Origin: Flammula alnicola
Lineage: Eukaryota > Basidiomycota > Agaricomycetes > Agaricales > Strophariaceae
Direction: 5' to 3'
Assembly (NCBI GenBank): GCA_015499995.1
Contig: JADNRV010000202.1
Location: 1 to 64,000, forward strand
DNA length: 64,000 nt
Program-made: the position numbers and the translations under genes
Notes under the pieces: model-generated
Database searches by the model: none
Seen by the model: only the letters and a program-made list of their open reading frames with translations
What the model was told of the DNA's origin: nothing
Part shown: piece after piece, positions 21,150-32,769 of the stretch
Numbering within the stretch: position 1 is the first letter of the stretch
How the letters are laid out: every line of letters begins with the position of its first letter

Positions 21150-24020
21150 GTGGGTAGCACGTTTCATCCCCACCACCTTCGAGGATGTTTCCGGGCTCGG
21201 GACTGGCGCAAGCTATACGTCGGGGTGCTGCTGCTGGTTCAGTGGGCGCTACGCATGGCCAAGTCCAGCAAGGCGCGAAAGCTGGCGGAACGGCGACTTA
21301 TCCGAGGAGCGTCTCGTCTGGCGGATCTCGGCCTCGTGAATTACCAGCGCAAGCAGACACCATTACTCGGGCAAGATGGGATACTTTGAATGAAGCGGTA
21401 CGTCTTTCTACCTTTGAGATTTCGTTCAGTTGCTAATTTGCGTGCGTGATATCCTGAAGACGCGTTCTTGTGCTTGCCTATGCAGCTGGACTCCAACTGT
21501 GGGATTGCGCTGATTTGAGCGCGATCTCCGAGGTATTTAACCTCAATTTCGATTCGGCGGAGTGGGCGTTGATGGTGGTGGATCGACGAGATGGAAGTGA
21601 GGGCGTTCGTGTCGTCCATGCGGCGGTATTGCCCCCTCCAAGTTCTCGATCGGTCCCACAGGGCGGTAAGGATCCATTTGCGGAAATGAGGCCGCTTCTT
21701 GGTATCTTGTGCGTATTTCACCCATTCGTTACTACTTAAAGAGTTCTGATAACTTTCGTTATATAGAATGGAATCTGTGGATGAAGACGAACGTGAACAT
21801 GAACCACGATCTACATTTGTGTTATATTCTCTCCGGAAGCATCAAGTCGTCAAGTTGCTCTCACTGTCTGGCCTTGCATCGACCTTTATCCCGAATGAGC
21901 TGTTTGTTGTAATTGCGAGTATCCCGTATTTGTTCGTTTTCTCTTCCCATCCAGCTAACTTCGGAATCTTCAGAGTACGACTACCCCTCCGACCTTGCAT
22001 ATACTTTCTTCGACATCCTTCCATACACTTCATACCATTTGTTCGACTGCTCTTGAGGCTTTTGCGTCTCCTCTTGCACAACAGCAGCAACACCGGCCGT
22101 GCGGGGAACGCGACTTCAGCACAGCGGCAGCTGGAGCCTCACCCAGTCTTTGCGCTATCGCGTCGGTTGCTGGCGTACGCCTCTCCGTCTCCGTCGTTGC
22201 TCGCCGTGTCGAGCAAGGCTTCTCGTCGATTATCATCATCATCGACGGCTTCTGGACCTTCCAACGCCGCCTCGAGTCTCTCCTCCTCACCGTTCGGACT
22301 CGGGATCGGTTTAGGGAAGTTCATACACATGCGCAGGCCGACGTGGGACATGCCGCGCTGAAAGTTTGGAAAGCATGTTCAGCGGGATGAAGTTCCTCGG
22401 GGGCACGGCTCTGGAGGCTGCCAAGAGCCGCGTGGGACCTGGGCCGGAGGGTAGAGTCAGAGTTTTCGTGGGATCTGCGTGGGGGTCCTAGTAGCAGCGG
22501 CATGGACTCTCATAACAGTCCGAACCCGCATCTGACGACTGTCAGTTCATATACGAAGTCCATCGCGAAGAATAGGCACTACATCACAATCATCGACCTC
22601 TCGCCTCTACTCTCAGGAACGCAAGGCGCGCCACTAACGAAGATTGATGAGTTTAATACTATCACGAATTCGCCGACGTTCTCGCCACCGAAGCTCAAAC
22701 GCAGAACAGATTACCAGGATGTTCTGGTGTTTTGACCCCCAGGATGGGATCTTGTCTCTCCGTCGTTTGACAGTCGAGAAGCATTTGGTCAAGGAACAAG
22801 GTGTTAGCGGAGGAGTAGCTGCATCTGTCCAAGCTCTCGGCGTTGCCAGTATCTCGTTGCCCGGCATGGGTGGTACTGGGCGGCTCAATTCATCTCCATC
22901 GAACAAGGCAAACGCTACGTCAAGTAAATCACCTACCTCTGCTGGAGTTGCCAACCCGCCAATGGAGCTCGCTGATGAGGAGAGTCTCGAGGCCTGAAAC
23001 GTGGTCGTGATTGGGTGGAGACGAAGAAACCGGTTCAGCCACATCAGATCCCTGCTACTGATTCAAGGAGAGGCGGAGAGTGCGTTCGTTTTCCTTTCAC
23101 GTGATACTTTTTAATTGACAACCATCCCTCTTTTCAAGCTGGCTCGCTGAAGGCAAAGTCTCCATTTGTTCTACTTCTACGTGTGTCCTTCCTCGGTCCA
23201 TCTGCCTTTCTCATCAATTCTCCTTCCACACCCTTGGAGAAGATTATCATGTCCTCATACGTCGCTATCAGTTTGATATATGTGGCGTCAAGGTCGAAGT
23301 TCGTAAGGCGGTAGAAATCAGCGCCTACTCTTCAGGTGGAGGCGAGTCGGCATTCGTCGAAGGTTTCTCCTCTCCTAGAGATATCCGCCGCGTGTCGTCT
23401 TCTTTTGATGAACCCATCGCCTCAGCTATCTCTGGTAGTTTCGATAACTCCAACTTGCCGGCCGTTCTGCCTATGTACCCCAACGGCGTTCCTGGTTCAA
23501 AATCCTTCCGTAATTCTATTCCCATCCGAACGATGGCTGGGATTGGAAACGGCGTCAGCGAGGGTATTGGTCGACTTCGAAGGGAGATGCATAAAGCTCG
23601 TTCGCCGACACTCGTTGGTCGCTCAGATATGAGTCCGTCGGGCCCTGTTCCGCTTGAGTTTGACGAGGAAGATGAAGATTTCATCGACCGCGATGCAGTT
23701 GGAAGTTCCGACGGTCAGCCATGGAGCGCGTGGAGACGGTTCTACTTCACGCAATACGTCTCGGATGGCGCTAGGGCTGAATCGGCAGCTTCCCTGGTAA
23801 CGCCCTCTCACTCGAGCACGCATCATCTCATGGACGCAGACGTAGTGGGGTCTATGGAAGAAGACATTTGGAATGGGTAGGATCCGCAGTACAAGTTCGA
23901 TATGGAGGAAGCGGAAAAATTCCGCGCCCTCGCCGCTGTTGGGTATCTCGACGAGGACCGTGAACAGCAGCCTGTACTTAATCGTTCCTCCAAATGTGGC
24001 CAAGAGAAAGGTCAGGCCGA
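21150..24020 (+). pseudogene. BCAS3-domain / beta-propeller protein gene, decayed
   Basis: Ordered blocks resemble fungal BCAS3-type WD-like proteins. ARWDTLNEAV and LVLAYAAGLQLWDC with ISEVFNLN lie near 21380-21550, DPFAEMRPLLGIL near 21680 and STFVLYSLRKHQVVKLL near 21820. HYITIIDLSPLLSG is near 22580, and RRTDYQDVLVF followed one base out of frame by DPQDGILSLRRLTVEKHL is near 22700-22780. LPGMGGTGRLNSSPS is near 22865, LGEDYHALIRRYQFDICG near 23240, and a long open block at 23392-23880 contains SFRNSIPIRTMAGIGNG, VPLEFDEEDEDF and a C-terminal EEAEKF. BCAS3-type proteins associate with phosphoinositides and autophagy sites in other organisms. Here the middle propeller part is absent and frameshifts separate the blocks. 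Confidence 0.6.
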
Positions 24021-24280
24021 TGCAGCGGAGTTGAAATATAATCTACAAATCGTGTCTTGTCCTATTATTACGCTGTTGACAATTCATGGCAGTCTTTGAT
24101 GCCCTCCTTCTACACACCTCCTCGACATTGAACATATTACTCTGGCATTCGATACACACTGGCTGGCATTGCAATTCTCAGCAACAGGCGAAACATGGTA
24201 CGACATTCCTTCCTACACCTTGCGACAAACTGCGAAATCGATCCAAGTTCAGTGAGTCCCCGCCCCACCTTGCACCTTCA

Positions 24281-25016
24281 CGATGAAATGCCACTGACCT
24301 TGACTTCCATAGCCAGCTGCTTCAAACCCTAAACATCGCCGCTGCCGCCTCTGAAGAGCCCCGTGAGTACCCCATCTAGGATTATTTCACGGAGAAATGC
24401 TGACTTGAATCGCTTGATCGCCCGTTGCTCTTGTATTCACTGTAGCATTCTGATTGCATAGTGGGCTTGGAGGTATGGGTCTCGCTTGAACGCGTTTTGA
24501 GCTGCCTGCGATTTGACGGAATGTCTGTGAGTACTGCACCTCAAACCTTCCCGGCGAAATGCTCACCTTGATCTACCGTAGCCAGACGCTTTGAACCCTA
24601 AACATTTCCGCCACCACCTCTGAAGATCCCTGTGAGTACCATATATAGGATTATTTTATGGAGAAAAGCTGACTTTAATCGCTTGATCACCCGCCGCACT
24701 TGTCTTCGCCATAGCACTCTGATTGTATAGTGGGCTCGGAGGTATGGCTCACGCTTGAACGCAATTTGGGCTGTCTGCGCTTTGAAGCAATATCTGTGAG
24801 TACCCCACCGCAGAGCTTCACGGCGAAACACTGACCTTTATTTTCAGTAGCCAACTGCTTTGAACCCTAACCGTTGTCGCCGTCACTCCATGTGAGTGCC
24901 CCACGTATGATTATTTCACGGAGAAGTGCTGACTGTGACTTGATAGCCCGCCGCTTTTGTATTCACCGTAGCATTATTCTGATGTGCATAGTCGGCTCGG
25001 AGTGATGGGTCAGAAA
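24281..25016 (+). repeat. 270-bp tandem repeat with exon-like segments (about 2.7 copies)
   Basis: Units begin near 24281, 24555 and 24824 with CGAAATGCTSACC-like sequence; the third ends near 25016. Each unit contains, in order, an AG followed by CCAGCTGCTTCAAACCCTAA-like sequence, a GTGAGTACC donor-like site, a GCTGACTT branch-like site, a TAGCATTCTGATTG segment, TGGGCTCGGAGGTATGG and a second GTGAGT. In the first unit the segments translate as QLLQTLNIAAAASEEP and GLEVWVSLERVLSCLRFDG. Just upstream, 24125-24250 reads DIEHITLAFDTHWLALQ and YDIPSYTLRQTAKSIQV. It looks like tandem duplication of an exon pair of an unknown, now decayed gene. Confidence 0.55.
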
Positions 25017-25413
25017 TCCACATGGCTGATAATACATTCACTTGTACTGTTTCGAATACAGATCCTGAACTTGTAGACTGAGCATCCGGGTTATCGATGA
25101 TGAAGATGAGTTTGATAAAATAAGCTTGCGGGCAGAGTGGAATCGATCCAAATCTGGACGCGCCATTCTCTCCGCTGCTAAACTTACTACGTCGTTGATT
25201 CGCAACTGTTTCTCTCCGCTATCTCACTATCTAGTACATCAGTCTAATTGTTAAGCGAACATATATTCGACGACGTAGATTGTTCATCAGTCTGACCTGA
25301 TCCATCAGCTCCGTCACCCCCAATGTTTCTACCTCATCTTTTCTAGGAGTTTCAATATATAGAGGAATCTTTGGTAAGTAATTGTTTGTACCTGTCTACT
25401 GCAATTACCTTAA

Positions 25414-28400
25414 CTATAGCACAACGCTCATGTCCAAAATAACCACACGGCCGGACTTATACCCAAAACATGCTCTGTCCCTAAAAAATGAAGACGATTC
25501 GAAGTCGCAATAATGAGAGGGTATCCAGCAGTCGCGGAGTGCACCGATTATCCAACGACCATCATCAGATATCGAAAGCGTGGGATGTATCCTGAGCATA
25601 GGTTGTACTGGATAGACAATGCAGAAATTTTCGGCTCCTACACGGTGAACCTCGCTAGAGTCGGGCAGTTTGACGTGGAGAGTAGTCATTACATGCACCT
25701 CGCCCGTCGTTACGTTCCAGATCCGGACCGTCTCGTCATATGATCCAGAGACGACTCGGCTGCCGTCCTGGGAGAACGCAACGGACTTCACCTGACCCGT
25801 GTGGCCCTTCAGCTCAGCCTGTACCTCGCCCGTCGTCGCATTCCAAATCCGGACCGTCTTGTCGTATGATCCAGAGACGACTCGGCTGCCGTCCTGGGAG
25901 AACGCGACGGACCTCACCACACCCATGTGGCCCTTCAGTTCAGCCTGTACCTCGCTCGTCGTCGCGTTCCAGATCCGCACCGTCTTGTCGTCCGATCCAG
26001 AGACGACTCGGCTGCCATCCTGGGAGAACGCGACAGACATCACCCAATTCGTGTGGCCCTTCAGCTCAGCCTGTACCTCGCCCGTCGTCGCGTTCCAGAT
26101 CCGCACCGTCTTGTCGTGCGATCCAGAGACGACTCGGCTGCCGTCCTGGGAGAACGCGACAGACCTCACCACACCCATGTGGCCCTTCAGCTCAGCCTGT
26201 ACTTCGCTTGTCGTCGCGTTCCAGATCCGCACCGTCTTGTCGTGCGATCCAGAGACGAATCGGCTGCCATCCTGGGAGAACGCGACAGACATCACCGAAG
26301 CCGTGTGGCCCTTCAGCTCAGCCTGTACCTCGCCCGTCGTCACGTTCCAGATCCGCACCGTCCTGTCGTATGATCCAGAGACGACTCGGCTGCCATTCTG
26401 GGAGAACGCGACGGACATCACCCTCTGCGTGTGGCCCTTCAGCTTAGCCTGTACCTCGCTCGTCGTCGCGTTCCAGATCCAGACCGTCCCGTCGTCCGAT
26501 CCAGAGACGACTCGGCTGCCATCCTGGGAGAACACAACCGACGTCACCCAAGCCGTGTGGCCCTTCAGCTCAGCCTGTACCTTGCCCATTGTCGCGTTCC
26601 AGATCCGGACCGTCTTGTCATATGATCCAGAGACGACTCGGCTGCCGTCCTGGGAGAATGCGACGGACGTCACCCTATGCGTGTGGCCCTCCAGCTCAGC
26701 CTGTACCTCGCCCGTTGTCGCGTTCCAGATCCGCACCGTCTTGTCGTCCGATCCAGAGACGACTCGGCTGCCATCCTGGGAGAATACGACCGACGTCACC
26801 CAAGCCGTGTGGCCCTTCAGCTCAGCCTGTACCTCGCCCATCGTCGCGTTCCAGATCCGGACCGTCTTGTCATATGATCCAGAGACGACTCGGCTGCCGT
26901 CCTGGGAGAACGCGACGGACGTCACCCTATGCGTGTGGCCCTTTAGCTCAGCCTGTACCTCGCCCGTCATCGCGTTCCAGATCTGGACCGTCTTGTCGTC
27001 CAATCCAGAGACGACTCGGCTGCCGTCCTGGGAGAACGCGACGGAATTCACTCCAGAGCTGTTTTGCATGACAATCTCTGTTGGATCCCACGAGTTGGAT
27101 AGTCCTAATGTGAGTTTAGGCACTCGGCTGACGTCAGTAGCATACACCTCGCGTATTAATGATTTCTTTGGAATCCAAGCGAGTGCCGACTGATAGATCT
27201 CGAAACAATGTTTCTGAATGGATTCAAAGGTCATTTGCAGACATCGACGGGCGTCATCAACGAGTAACTGAAGGTCGTGGCACCGAATATCTGTCATTTG
27301 GAAGTGCTGACAGTTGGACAAATTTTTAGCTCGAGAGTTCACTTCATTCTGGCAAACCACTTACTGATAGAAAAGTTGTCGCACTTTCGAGAGATGTGAT
27401 TCCTGTCTGGAGCTCACCCAACACACTTAGACACTCTATCCAGTGCAGAAAGTGTTGATGGAGAAAAACATGAAGAGCGGTGATGAGGTCAGTGCCGGAT
27501 ACCTGTATGGGCTGTACCTCTCCTAAATGAGAAGCCCAATAGAGGCATGAGTATTTGAGCGCTTCGGAGATTTTGCCGACGTTGTCTGGAGAGTTGGTTG
27601 CTTCTCTGCGTGACAGAGTCAACTCTTCGGGAATATTGCATATGTTATACTTTAGCGAGCGATTCATGTGCTCCAAACATTTGAGAGCCAGTATTTCATG
27701 ACCCTTCGGAGAATCCAGTGCAGGGAACGAGGGATAACTCTCGGCTGAACAACGGTGGGGGTCGGTTACGAAGTCAGGGAACGAGGCGTGGAATGGAGCG
27801 ACTGGGGCGTGATCCTGCGTAGGAATGTGAATTACAGATGAGAGGGGTGACAGATACAGATGTGCGTCATCTATTTCTGATAACGACGTGATCGCTTGAA
27901 TCGGCAATGGATTTCGGAGGAATACGATGATGGAGACGAGTCGCCTCATGGGAATAACTTCAGAGTCCTCCTTCGATGCACATGCTTGTTCCAAAATATG
28001 TCCATAGAGGTCATCGATGGTCGCAGTCTGCAATTTGCTCCCCGTCTTTAAATCTCGGTTTGCTATGAGAGAGAGACGAGACTTGTAGAGGTTACCACCA
28101 TCGCGAATATAACGAATAGTGGTTGCCGCATAAATGAACAAGCGGCCGGAATGATTGATTAATTTGGACAACTCGGATGGCGATGGCCAGGCATCCGGAG
28201 TACGGTCAAGACCAAGACTCTTGACGTCGGATAATGACCTCTCTATATACTTTCGAATGTCGTCCTCCACCAGATGCTTCTCGACTTCGTGTAGCTTAAA
28301 AGTGGTTGACAGTTTGGGGAGATCATAGAAGGCGCTGCGGATCTGATCTTCGTCTCGGCTGGCGATGAAAAATTTGAGAGGAATGTCAAAGGTTGATTGA

Positions 28401-30089
28401 AGAATGAGTTTAATCAACGAAGAGACGACTCCAAGGTTGATGCATTCATCTACGGCATCGATAACGATGATTTTGTAGGTCCTGGCCACCTTGCCAGCGG
28501 TCGTTCGGATAGGATTATAAATGAGCTTCGTGAACTGCTCAGCCAAGTTACTATAGGTCGGTTCCGCCAGAGCAGGGTCATCCTCGATGGCCTTGACGAT
28601 CTCGATTTTAATGGGAGGTGAAGCTCTGGCGAGCGCGTGCGCAATAACGGGGACGATGAGGCGTGCATTACTGGTCTTCTCGGATGCTCGAGAACCAAAG
28701 AAACTGGCGCCAAGCATGTTTTTCCCGTCGAGGATCTCACACAACGTGTGCGAGATGGTCGATTTTCCGGTTCCAGCCATTCCTACCATCCAGTATACTT
28801 TGCGGTTATCATTGCCCGAGGCCCAAGCATCCAAATCTGCGAGGATGTTGACACGTGTCCCCAGCATGCAGCCGACGGGATCGCCGTAAGACGAATGGCG
28901 AGTTTTATAGGATGTCATTTCGTGGTTGAGCTTGTCGATAGAACCTATGGTTACGTGAGCACCGCGAAGTCTAATGCTGATCGGACAGTGTATCTCACCA
29001 GACTACGGATGCGTGATATTAGCCTCAGTCATGTTTCTCGAAGGAGCGACAGTACCTGTAAGATCCTCTTAACAGTATCATCGATATCCCCTACTGTTTC
29101 CTCAATATTCAGCTGAGTGTCGATCTTTAAGAGGTGATCAATGTACACGTGTAGCTTTCGTCAATAATTTGAGAAACTGACCTGAAAGACATCGCACAGA
29201 ATGCTGATGTTCCGAAAGGCTTTCAGTATCGTACCGGCATCCTTTGTACTCTCGGCAACGCGGGTCAACAATGAACTATCATCCAACTTCTCGACCGCCT
29301 TCACTTGAACGGTGATGGCCCTGGAAAGCATTGACGAATGTAAAACATTGACCGAAAAACATAATGAATCGACGCACTGGCAGAAATCTTCAATTCGGTG
29401 ATCTAGCGCGCGTAAGCCGTTGTGTTTCTGATACTTCTTGATGATCGAGATGATGGCCTCTAGCTTTGCTTTGAGGTCTTCGAGTTCCTCCTTATTCGCC
29501 GACACCGCCTGGTCCGCAAGAATAAACGATGAATAATTCATGAACACATCTTGTACATCGAGCCACGTACATCGGCGATCCTGATAATTGTCAGAAGCCC
29601 TCCGACGGCTGTCTTCAGAGGTGGGAACATGCCAGAGCAGTCAGAAAGCCCCTGCAACGCCAACTTCGATCCTTCATAGGCAACGCTTCCCACTGCTTTC
29701 GCCCGCTGAACCCTTGTTTCAGGAATGACCACGGTAGTAGGAAGCCCGCCAATTGCTGCATAAGCGTTATATTGCGGGTTAAAATTCTCAGAAGGTTCAC
29801 GGCTCGTAGGTGATTTGGTTGTGGGAGTTATAGATGTAGAACAGTTCGCCTGCGAGACAGGTAGCGGAGTGTTCGTGTTGGCGACCTCATCTCCAGACAT
29901 CTTTGGGGGCGCTATGAAACCATTCTGAACTGTCTGGCGTGTGAAGGATTTTGTCGCCAATTCAGTACCCGTAACGAGTTGCGGCGGTTGAGGAGACGGT
30001 GAGCGATTGCGGATCCTGTTGTATATGTCCTGGATGGGATCTAGCAGTGCCGATCTCTTGGATTGCTTTCCCCGTCCCGAATGTGACAT
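25414..30089 (-). CDS. NLR / STAND protein: N-terminal helical domain, NACHT, 11 WD40 repeats (1481 aa)
   Basis: Five exons: 30089-29571, 29508-29182, 29124-29056, 29002-27365 and 27306-25414. All four introns (52-62 nt) have GT-AG ends and preserve phase 0. Residues about 120-300 form an alpha-helical region (GSKLALQGLSDCSGMFPPL, AVGGLLTIIRIAD, KEELEDLKAKLEAIISII) of the HeLo/MLKL-like kind common at the N-terminus of basidiomycete NLRs; this is an inference. The NACHT domain has Walker A GMAGTGKST (379-387) and Walker B IIVIDAVDEC (483-492). From about residue 936 there are eleven 42-residue WD40 repeats, nearly identical in sequence, followed by a divergent C-terminus. Such proteins act as non-self sensors triggering heterokaryon incompatibility or cell death in fungi. 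The gene appears intact. Confidence 0.9.
25669..27054 (-). repeat. 126-bp tandem array encoding 11 WD40 repeats
   Basis: The unit is 126 bp, 42 codons, with core SVAFSQDGSRVVSGS and DKTVRIWNATTGEVQAELKG. Most differences fall in a few codons: the two residues after the GHT/GHM boundary (HR, AW, QR, AS, GV, NW, GQ), the Y/D/H before D-K-T, and TMGEV/TTGEV/TTSEV. An HR-type unit and an AW-type unit alternate twice, so part of the array is a duplicated 252-bp dimer. The low divergence indicates recent repeat shuffling or conversion. Confidence 0.9.
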
Positions 30090-30627
30090 GTAAGTTTTCC
30101 GATGGTATGCAGATAGAGGTCTAGATGAGTTTGGATGCGTGAGTCGCTTGTTGGGAGTGGATTAAGAAGCAATGAGCGCTGAGCGCTGAGCGCGCATGCT
30201 TCTGACGTAGGCATCAATATGATTTCAAAAGACAGACTGGCCCGGGGATGGTGTTTTCTTTGGGACATCTCACCGCCGATACGTTCAAGTCCTGATGCAA
30301 AGAATATTAACCAATCGTAAGCATCGTGGAGCTCGGTCTCTTTTGCTCTGTTCCAATCGCGTCAATCAGGTCATTTTTCATTTTTTCTGCACAGATTTAC
30401 CAGCTGTTGTGGCAAGTTGTCCGAACAATTTTTGTTCTTTATGTTAGGCCTTTTTTATTTCATTGTATTCTTATAGTCTACTAACCGAAATCATGGAGTT
30501 CTTGGAAGTCTCGAAACGGCGTCAGTAGCAACATCGAAACTAAGGGAATCGAAAGATTAGGCAAAGAGGTCTTTAAAAATACAGCCTACTTGCAACCCCC
30601 GACCCATCCTCAATCGCCACAGGCTCC

Positions 30628-31452
30628 ATGGCCCCTCCAGCGATGCCCCCTCCGCGGCGGAGCGCAGCCGCGCAAGCGACACAGAGACTCCACGAGACGA
30701 TCATGCCCGACGTGATCCAGTTTGAGGCGCAGATGCGGAAGGCGCACTCCAAGGCGCGCAGGGGGTCGGGTACTCGGGGCGGAGTGGAGGCGTTCGTCGT
30801 GGGTGGTGAGGAGGAAGAGATGAGTGGGTCGACTGTGAGGAAGAGGGGGAATGTGGAGGAGGAAGAGGGGGATGGGATGGCGAAGAAGAAGCGGAGGGTT
30901 AGTGCTGTTGCTGGTGGGGGCGAGGATGGGGCGGACTCGGAGGACGCGAAAGGGAAGGGAAAGCAGAAGGCTGTTCCTATGGACGTTGATGAGGATGATG
31001 GGTATGCATATGCATCTCTCATTCTCATTCTCTCCTTCCTTGTATTCTTGTGTTCTTGCGTTCTTCCAAGGGCGCTCCAACGGCCTTTTACTCGTTGCGT
31101 CCTTATCAAACCTTGTTTTCCTTGGTTTTCTATGCTGATGCTTCAATTTCTTCTCTCTCTCAGGTCGACTGGTATAATGATTACGACGACGCAAATTACG
31201 CTTGGAGATGATACGATCAACGCTCGTCTCATACTCTTGCGTTGCCGTGAATATCATCAGCTCTATCTCTAATACAGGCTCTAACGAAGCTCGGCGTAAA
31301 AATGACTAGTACCCGAGCGAACGAATGCACGCATCTCCTAGCGCGGCAAGTAGTGCGCACCGAGAAATTCCTCTGCGCGCTCGCTTCTGCACCCTGGATC
31401 CACTCAGAAAAGTGGGCTCTGCTAGTGCGGAAGCCAAAAGGATTTTACGTGC
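30628..31452 (+). pseudogene. BRCT-domain DNA-damage protein fragment (Brc1/Rtt107-like)
   Basis: A first exon starts MAPPAMPPPRRSAAAQATQR, has an acidic Lys/Arg-rich linker (AKKKRRVSAV, PMDVDEDDG) and ends at a GTATGC donor near 31000. The next exon-like piece reads MITTTQITLGDDTIN, then ALTKLGVKMTSTRANECTHL and VVRTEKFLCALASAPWIHSE, the body of a BRCT repeat. After EKW the frame must shift by one base to continue ASAEAKRIL. The donor after DDTIN is not a GT. A single broken BRCT repeat and no further domains means this is a truncated, inactive copy. BRCT proteins of this type bind phosphorylated histone H2A at damaged DNA. The exact family member is inferred. Confidence 0.6.
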
Positions 31453-31626
31453 GTTTTCTCTTTTTTATTTATGTACTGACCTGCACCTGACAAGCTTATA
31501 TGCAACCAACGCACTTTGCTAGCCGTCTCGCACCACGTGGTGTGTTCGGGGGTGTACATGGTTCCTTCTGCCGTCGTCGCCCTCGTCATGTATGTGCCAT
31601 GTCTGAGTCCCATTCTCCTCCCACAG

Positions 31627-31756
31627 CCCAAAGCAGCAGAAAAGGCTGCGCGCAAGGCCAAGGAAGACCCCAACATTCCCAAGTCTGCGCTCTCGGCGTA
31701 TTTCAGCCAGGATTGGCGCGAGAGGATCATGAGCGACAATCCCGATGCAGGATTCG
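31627..31756 (+). pseudogene. NHP6-type HMG-box gene fragment (single exon)
   Basis: A 130-bp exon bounded by a CACAG acceptor and a GTGCGT donor reads [40 protein letters not shown]. This is the first half of the HMG box of small chromatin proteins of the NHP6 family, which bend DNA. The usual two residues between SAY and FSQDW are missing, a 6-bp in-frame deletion. The helix-2/3 part (normally beginning EVGKLLG) is not found downstream. It sits 170 bp after the BRCT fragment on the same strand. Confidence 0.7.
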
Positions 31757-32076
31757 GTGCGTCGTCCTTCATTCTTATACTACTTCCTGCCCCGGGCGCT
31801 GTTGGAGGATTTGGTTAGGATGTACAGCGTGAGGGAAGGGGTTGTTTGCGTCCTGTTGAACGGAACTGACGTCTTGCCGAACCGTTCAATCACAAGAGCT
31901 GTTTGGAAGATTCCAAGTACCGTATATATCCGATTTTCCCTGTCAAAGAAACAATATTAATAAGCGGTTACATCCAGAATGTCGAAAGTGGCGCTACCAG
32001 TTTGAAGCACTCGCTTCGTGTTTGAAAATTATGTCCATAAATATCAGCAGGCGTCGTGACGCACATAAATTGCCAG

Positions 32077-32769
32077 CTAGAACCCGGTTGGAGGTTTTCG
32101 AGACGTGATTCGACGCGCTGGCACAAAGTAATATTTGTTTAAACATCTGGACGACAAGAATTTTCGGATTAAGGAAAGTACGTACTCTGACTGATGGTGG
32201 TATTGCATCCAAACACCCCTGGGTTCCATCAGGATTACTAGATGAGAAGTATATTCACGGTAAACTTGCGGTTGACGTACCACATCAGTGAATTCTCCCC
32301 ATCTTGTCTCGCAGTCGGGCTCATCGAAATCGACTATCCAGAATCCCCAGACGCCTCTACCGAAGCCCTTACTGACGTCAGCACCAAATAACGGGGAGAA
32401 TGAGTAATTTGCAGAATAAAGGCTCACCAAGTCTTGACAGAAATCAGTGAAGAGGACGCGATCATGAATCTCGACTGGGGTATCTTTACAGATCCTCATA
32501 GAATCCTGACCAGGCGGCACATCTGCGAGCTTTGCCGTATATTCTCGGGTGGCATACCGAAGGCAGTGCTCTCCGCCTTTCAGTCCTTCCCATGATGGTT
32601 CCGTGATCGACAGGTCCGCTCGACATTTGAGAAACATCGGAGTGGAGACCCAACACCGGAACAAGTAAGACCATACTTCAGGAATCGAAAGTGCGATGGC
32701 CAGCTGGACTGTCGAAATTAGAAAGACGGCTATACAGAGCACAGCCACAATGTCCATTCGCTGTCGCAT
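32077..32769 (-). CDS. Hypothetical protein with one N-terminal membrane helix (up to 230 aa)
   Basis: The open frame begins MRQRMDIVAVLCIAVFLIST; residues about 7-29 are strongly hydrophobic and would act as a signal anchor or uncleaved membrane helix. The remainder is soluble-looking with conserved-looking aromatic clusters (GVWGFWIVDFDEPD, RGVWMQYHHQSEYV). Internal GTGAGC and GTACGT sites with matching AGs (near 32428 and 32280) suggest that introns may be removed and that the true C-terminus differs; I could not find an unambiguous spliced model. I do not recognise the family. It could be a decayed gene. Confidence 0.4.
   Translation of the reverse strand: MRQRMDIVAVLCIAVFLISTVQLAIALSIPEVWSYLFRCWVSTPMFLKCRADLSITEPSWEGLKGGEHCLRYATREYTAKLADVPPGQDSMRICKDTPVEIHDRVLFTDFCQDLVSLYSANYSFSPLFGADVSKGFGRGVWGFWIVDFDEPDCETRWGEFTDVVRQPQVYREYTSHLVILMEPRGVWMQYHHQSEYVLSLIRKFLSSRCLNKYYFVPARRITSRKPPTGF

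Noticed and set aside
25799..27193. A 464-codon open frame on the plus strand, opposite the WD40 array
   Set aside because: It is an antisense shadow of the 126-bp repeats: period three of the repeat unit keeps all frames open, and the translation is a repeated non-family sequence.
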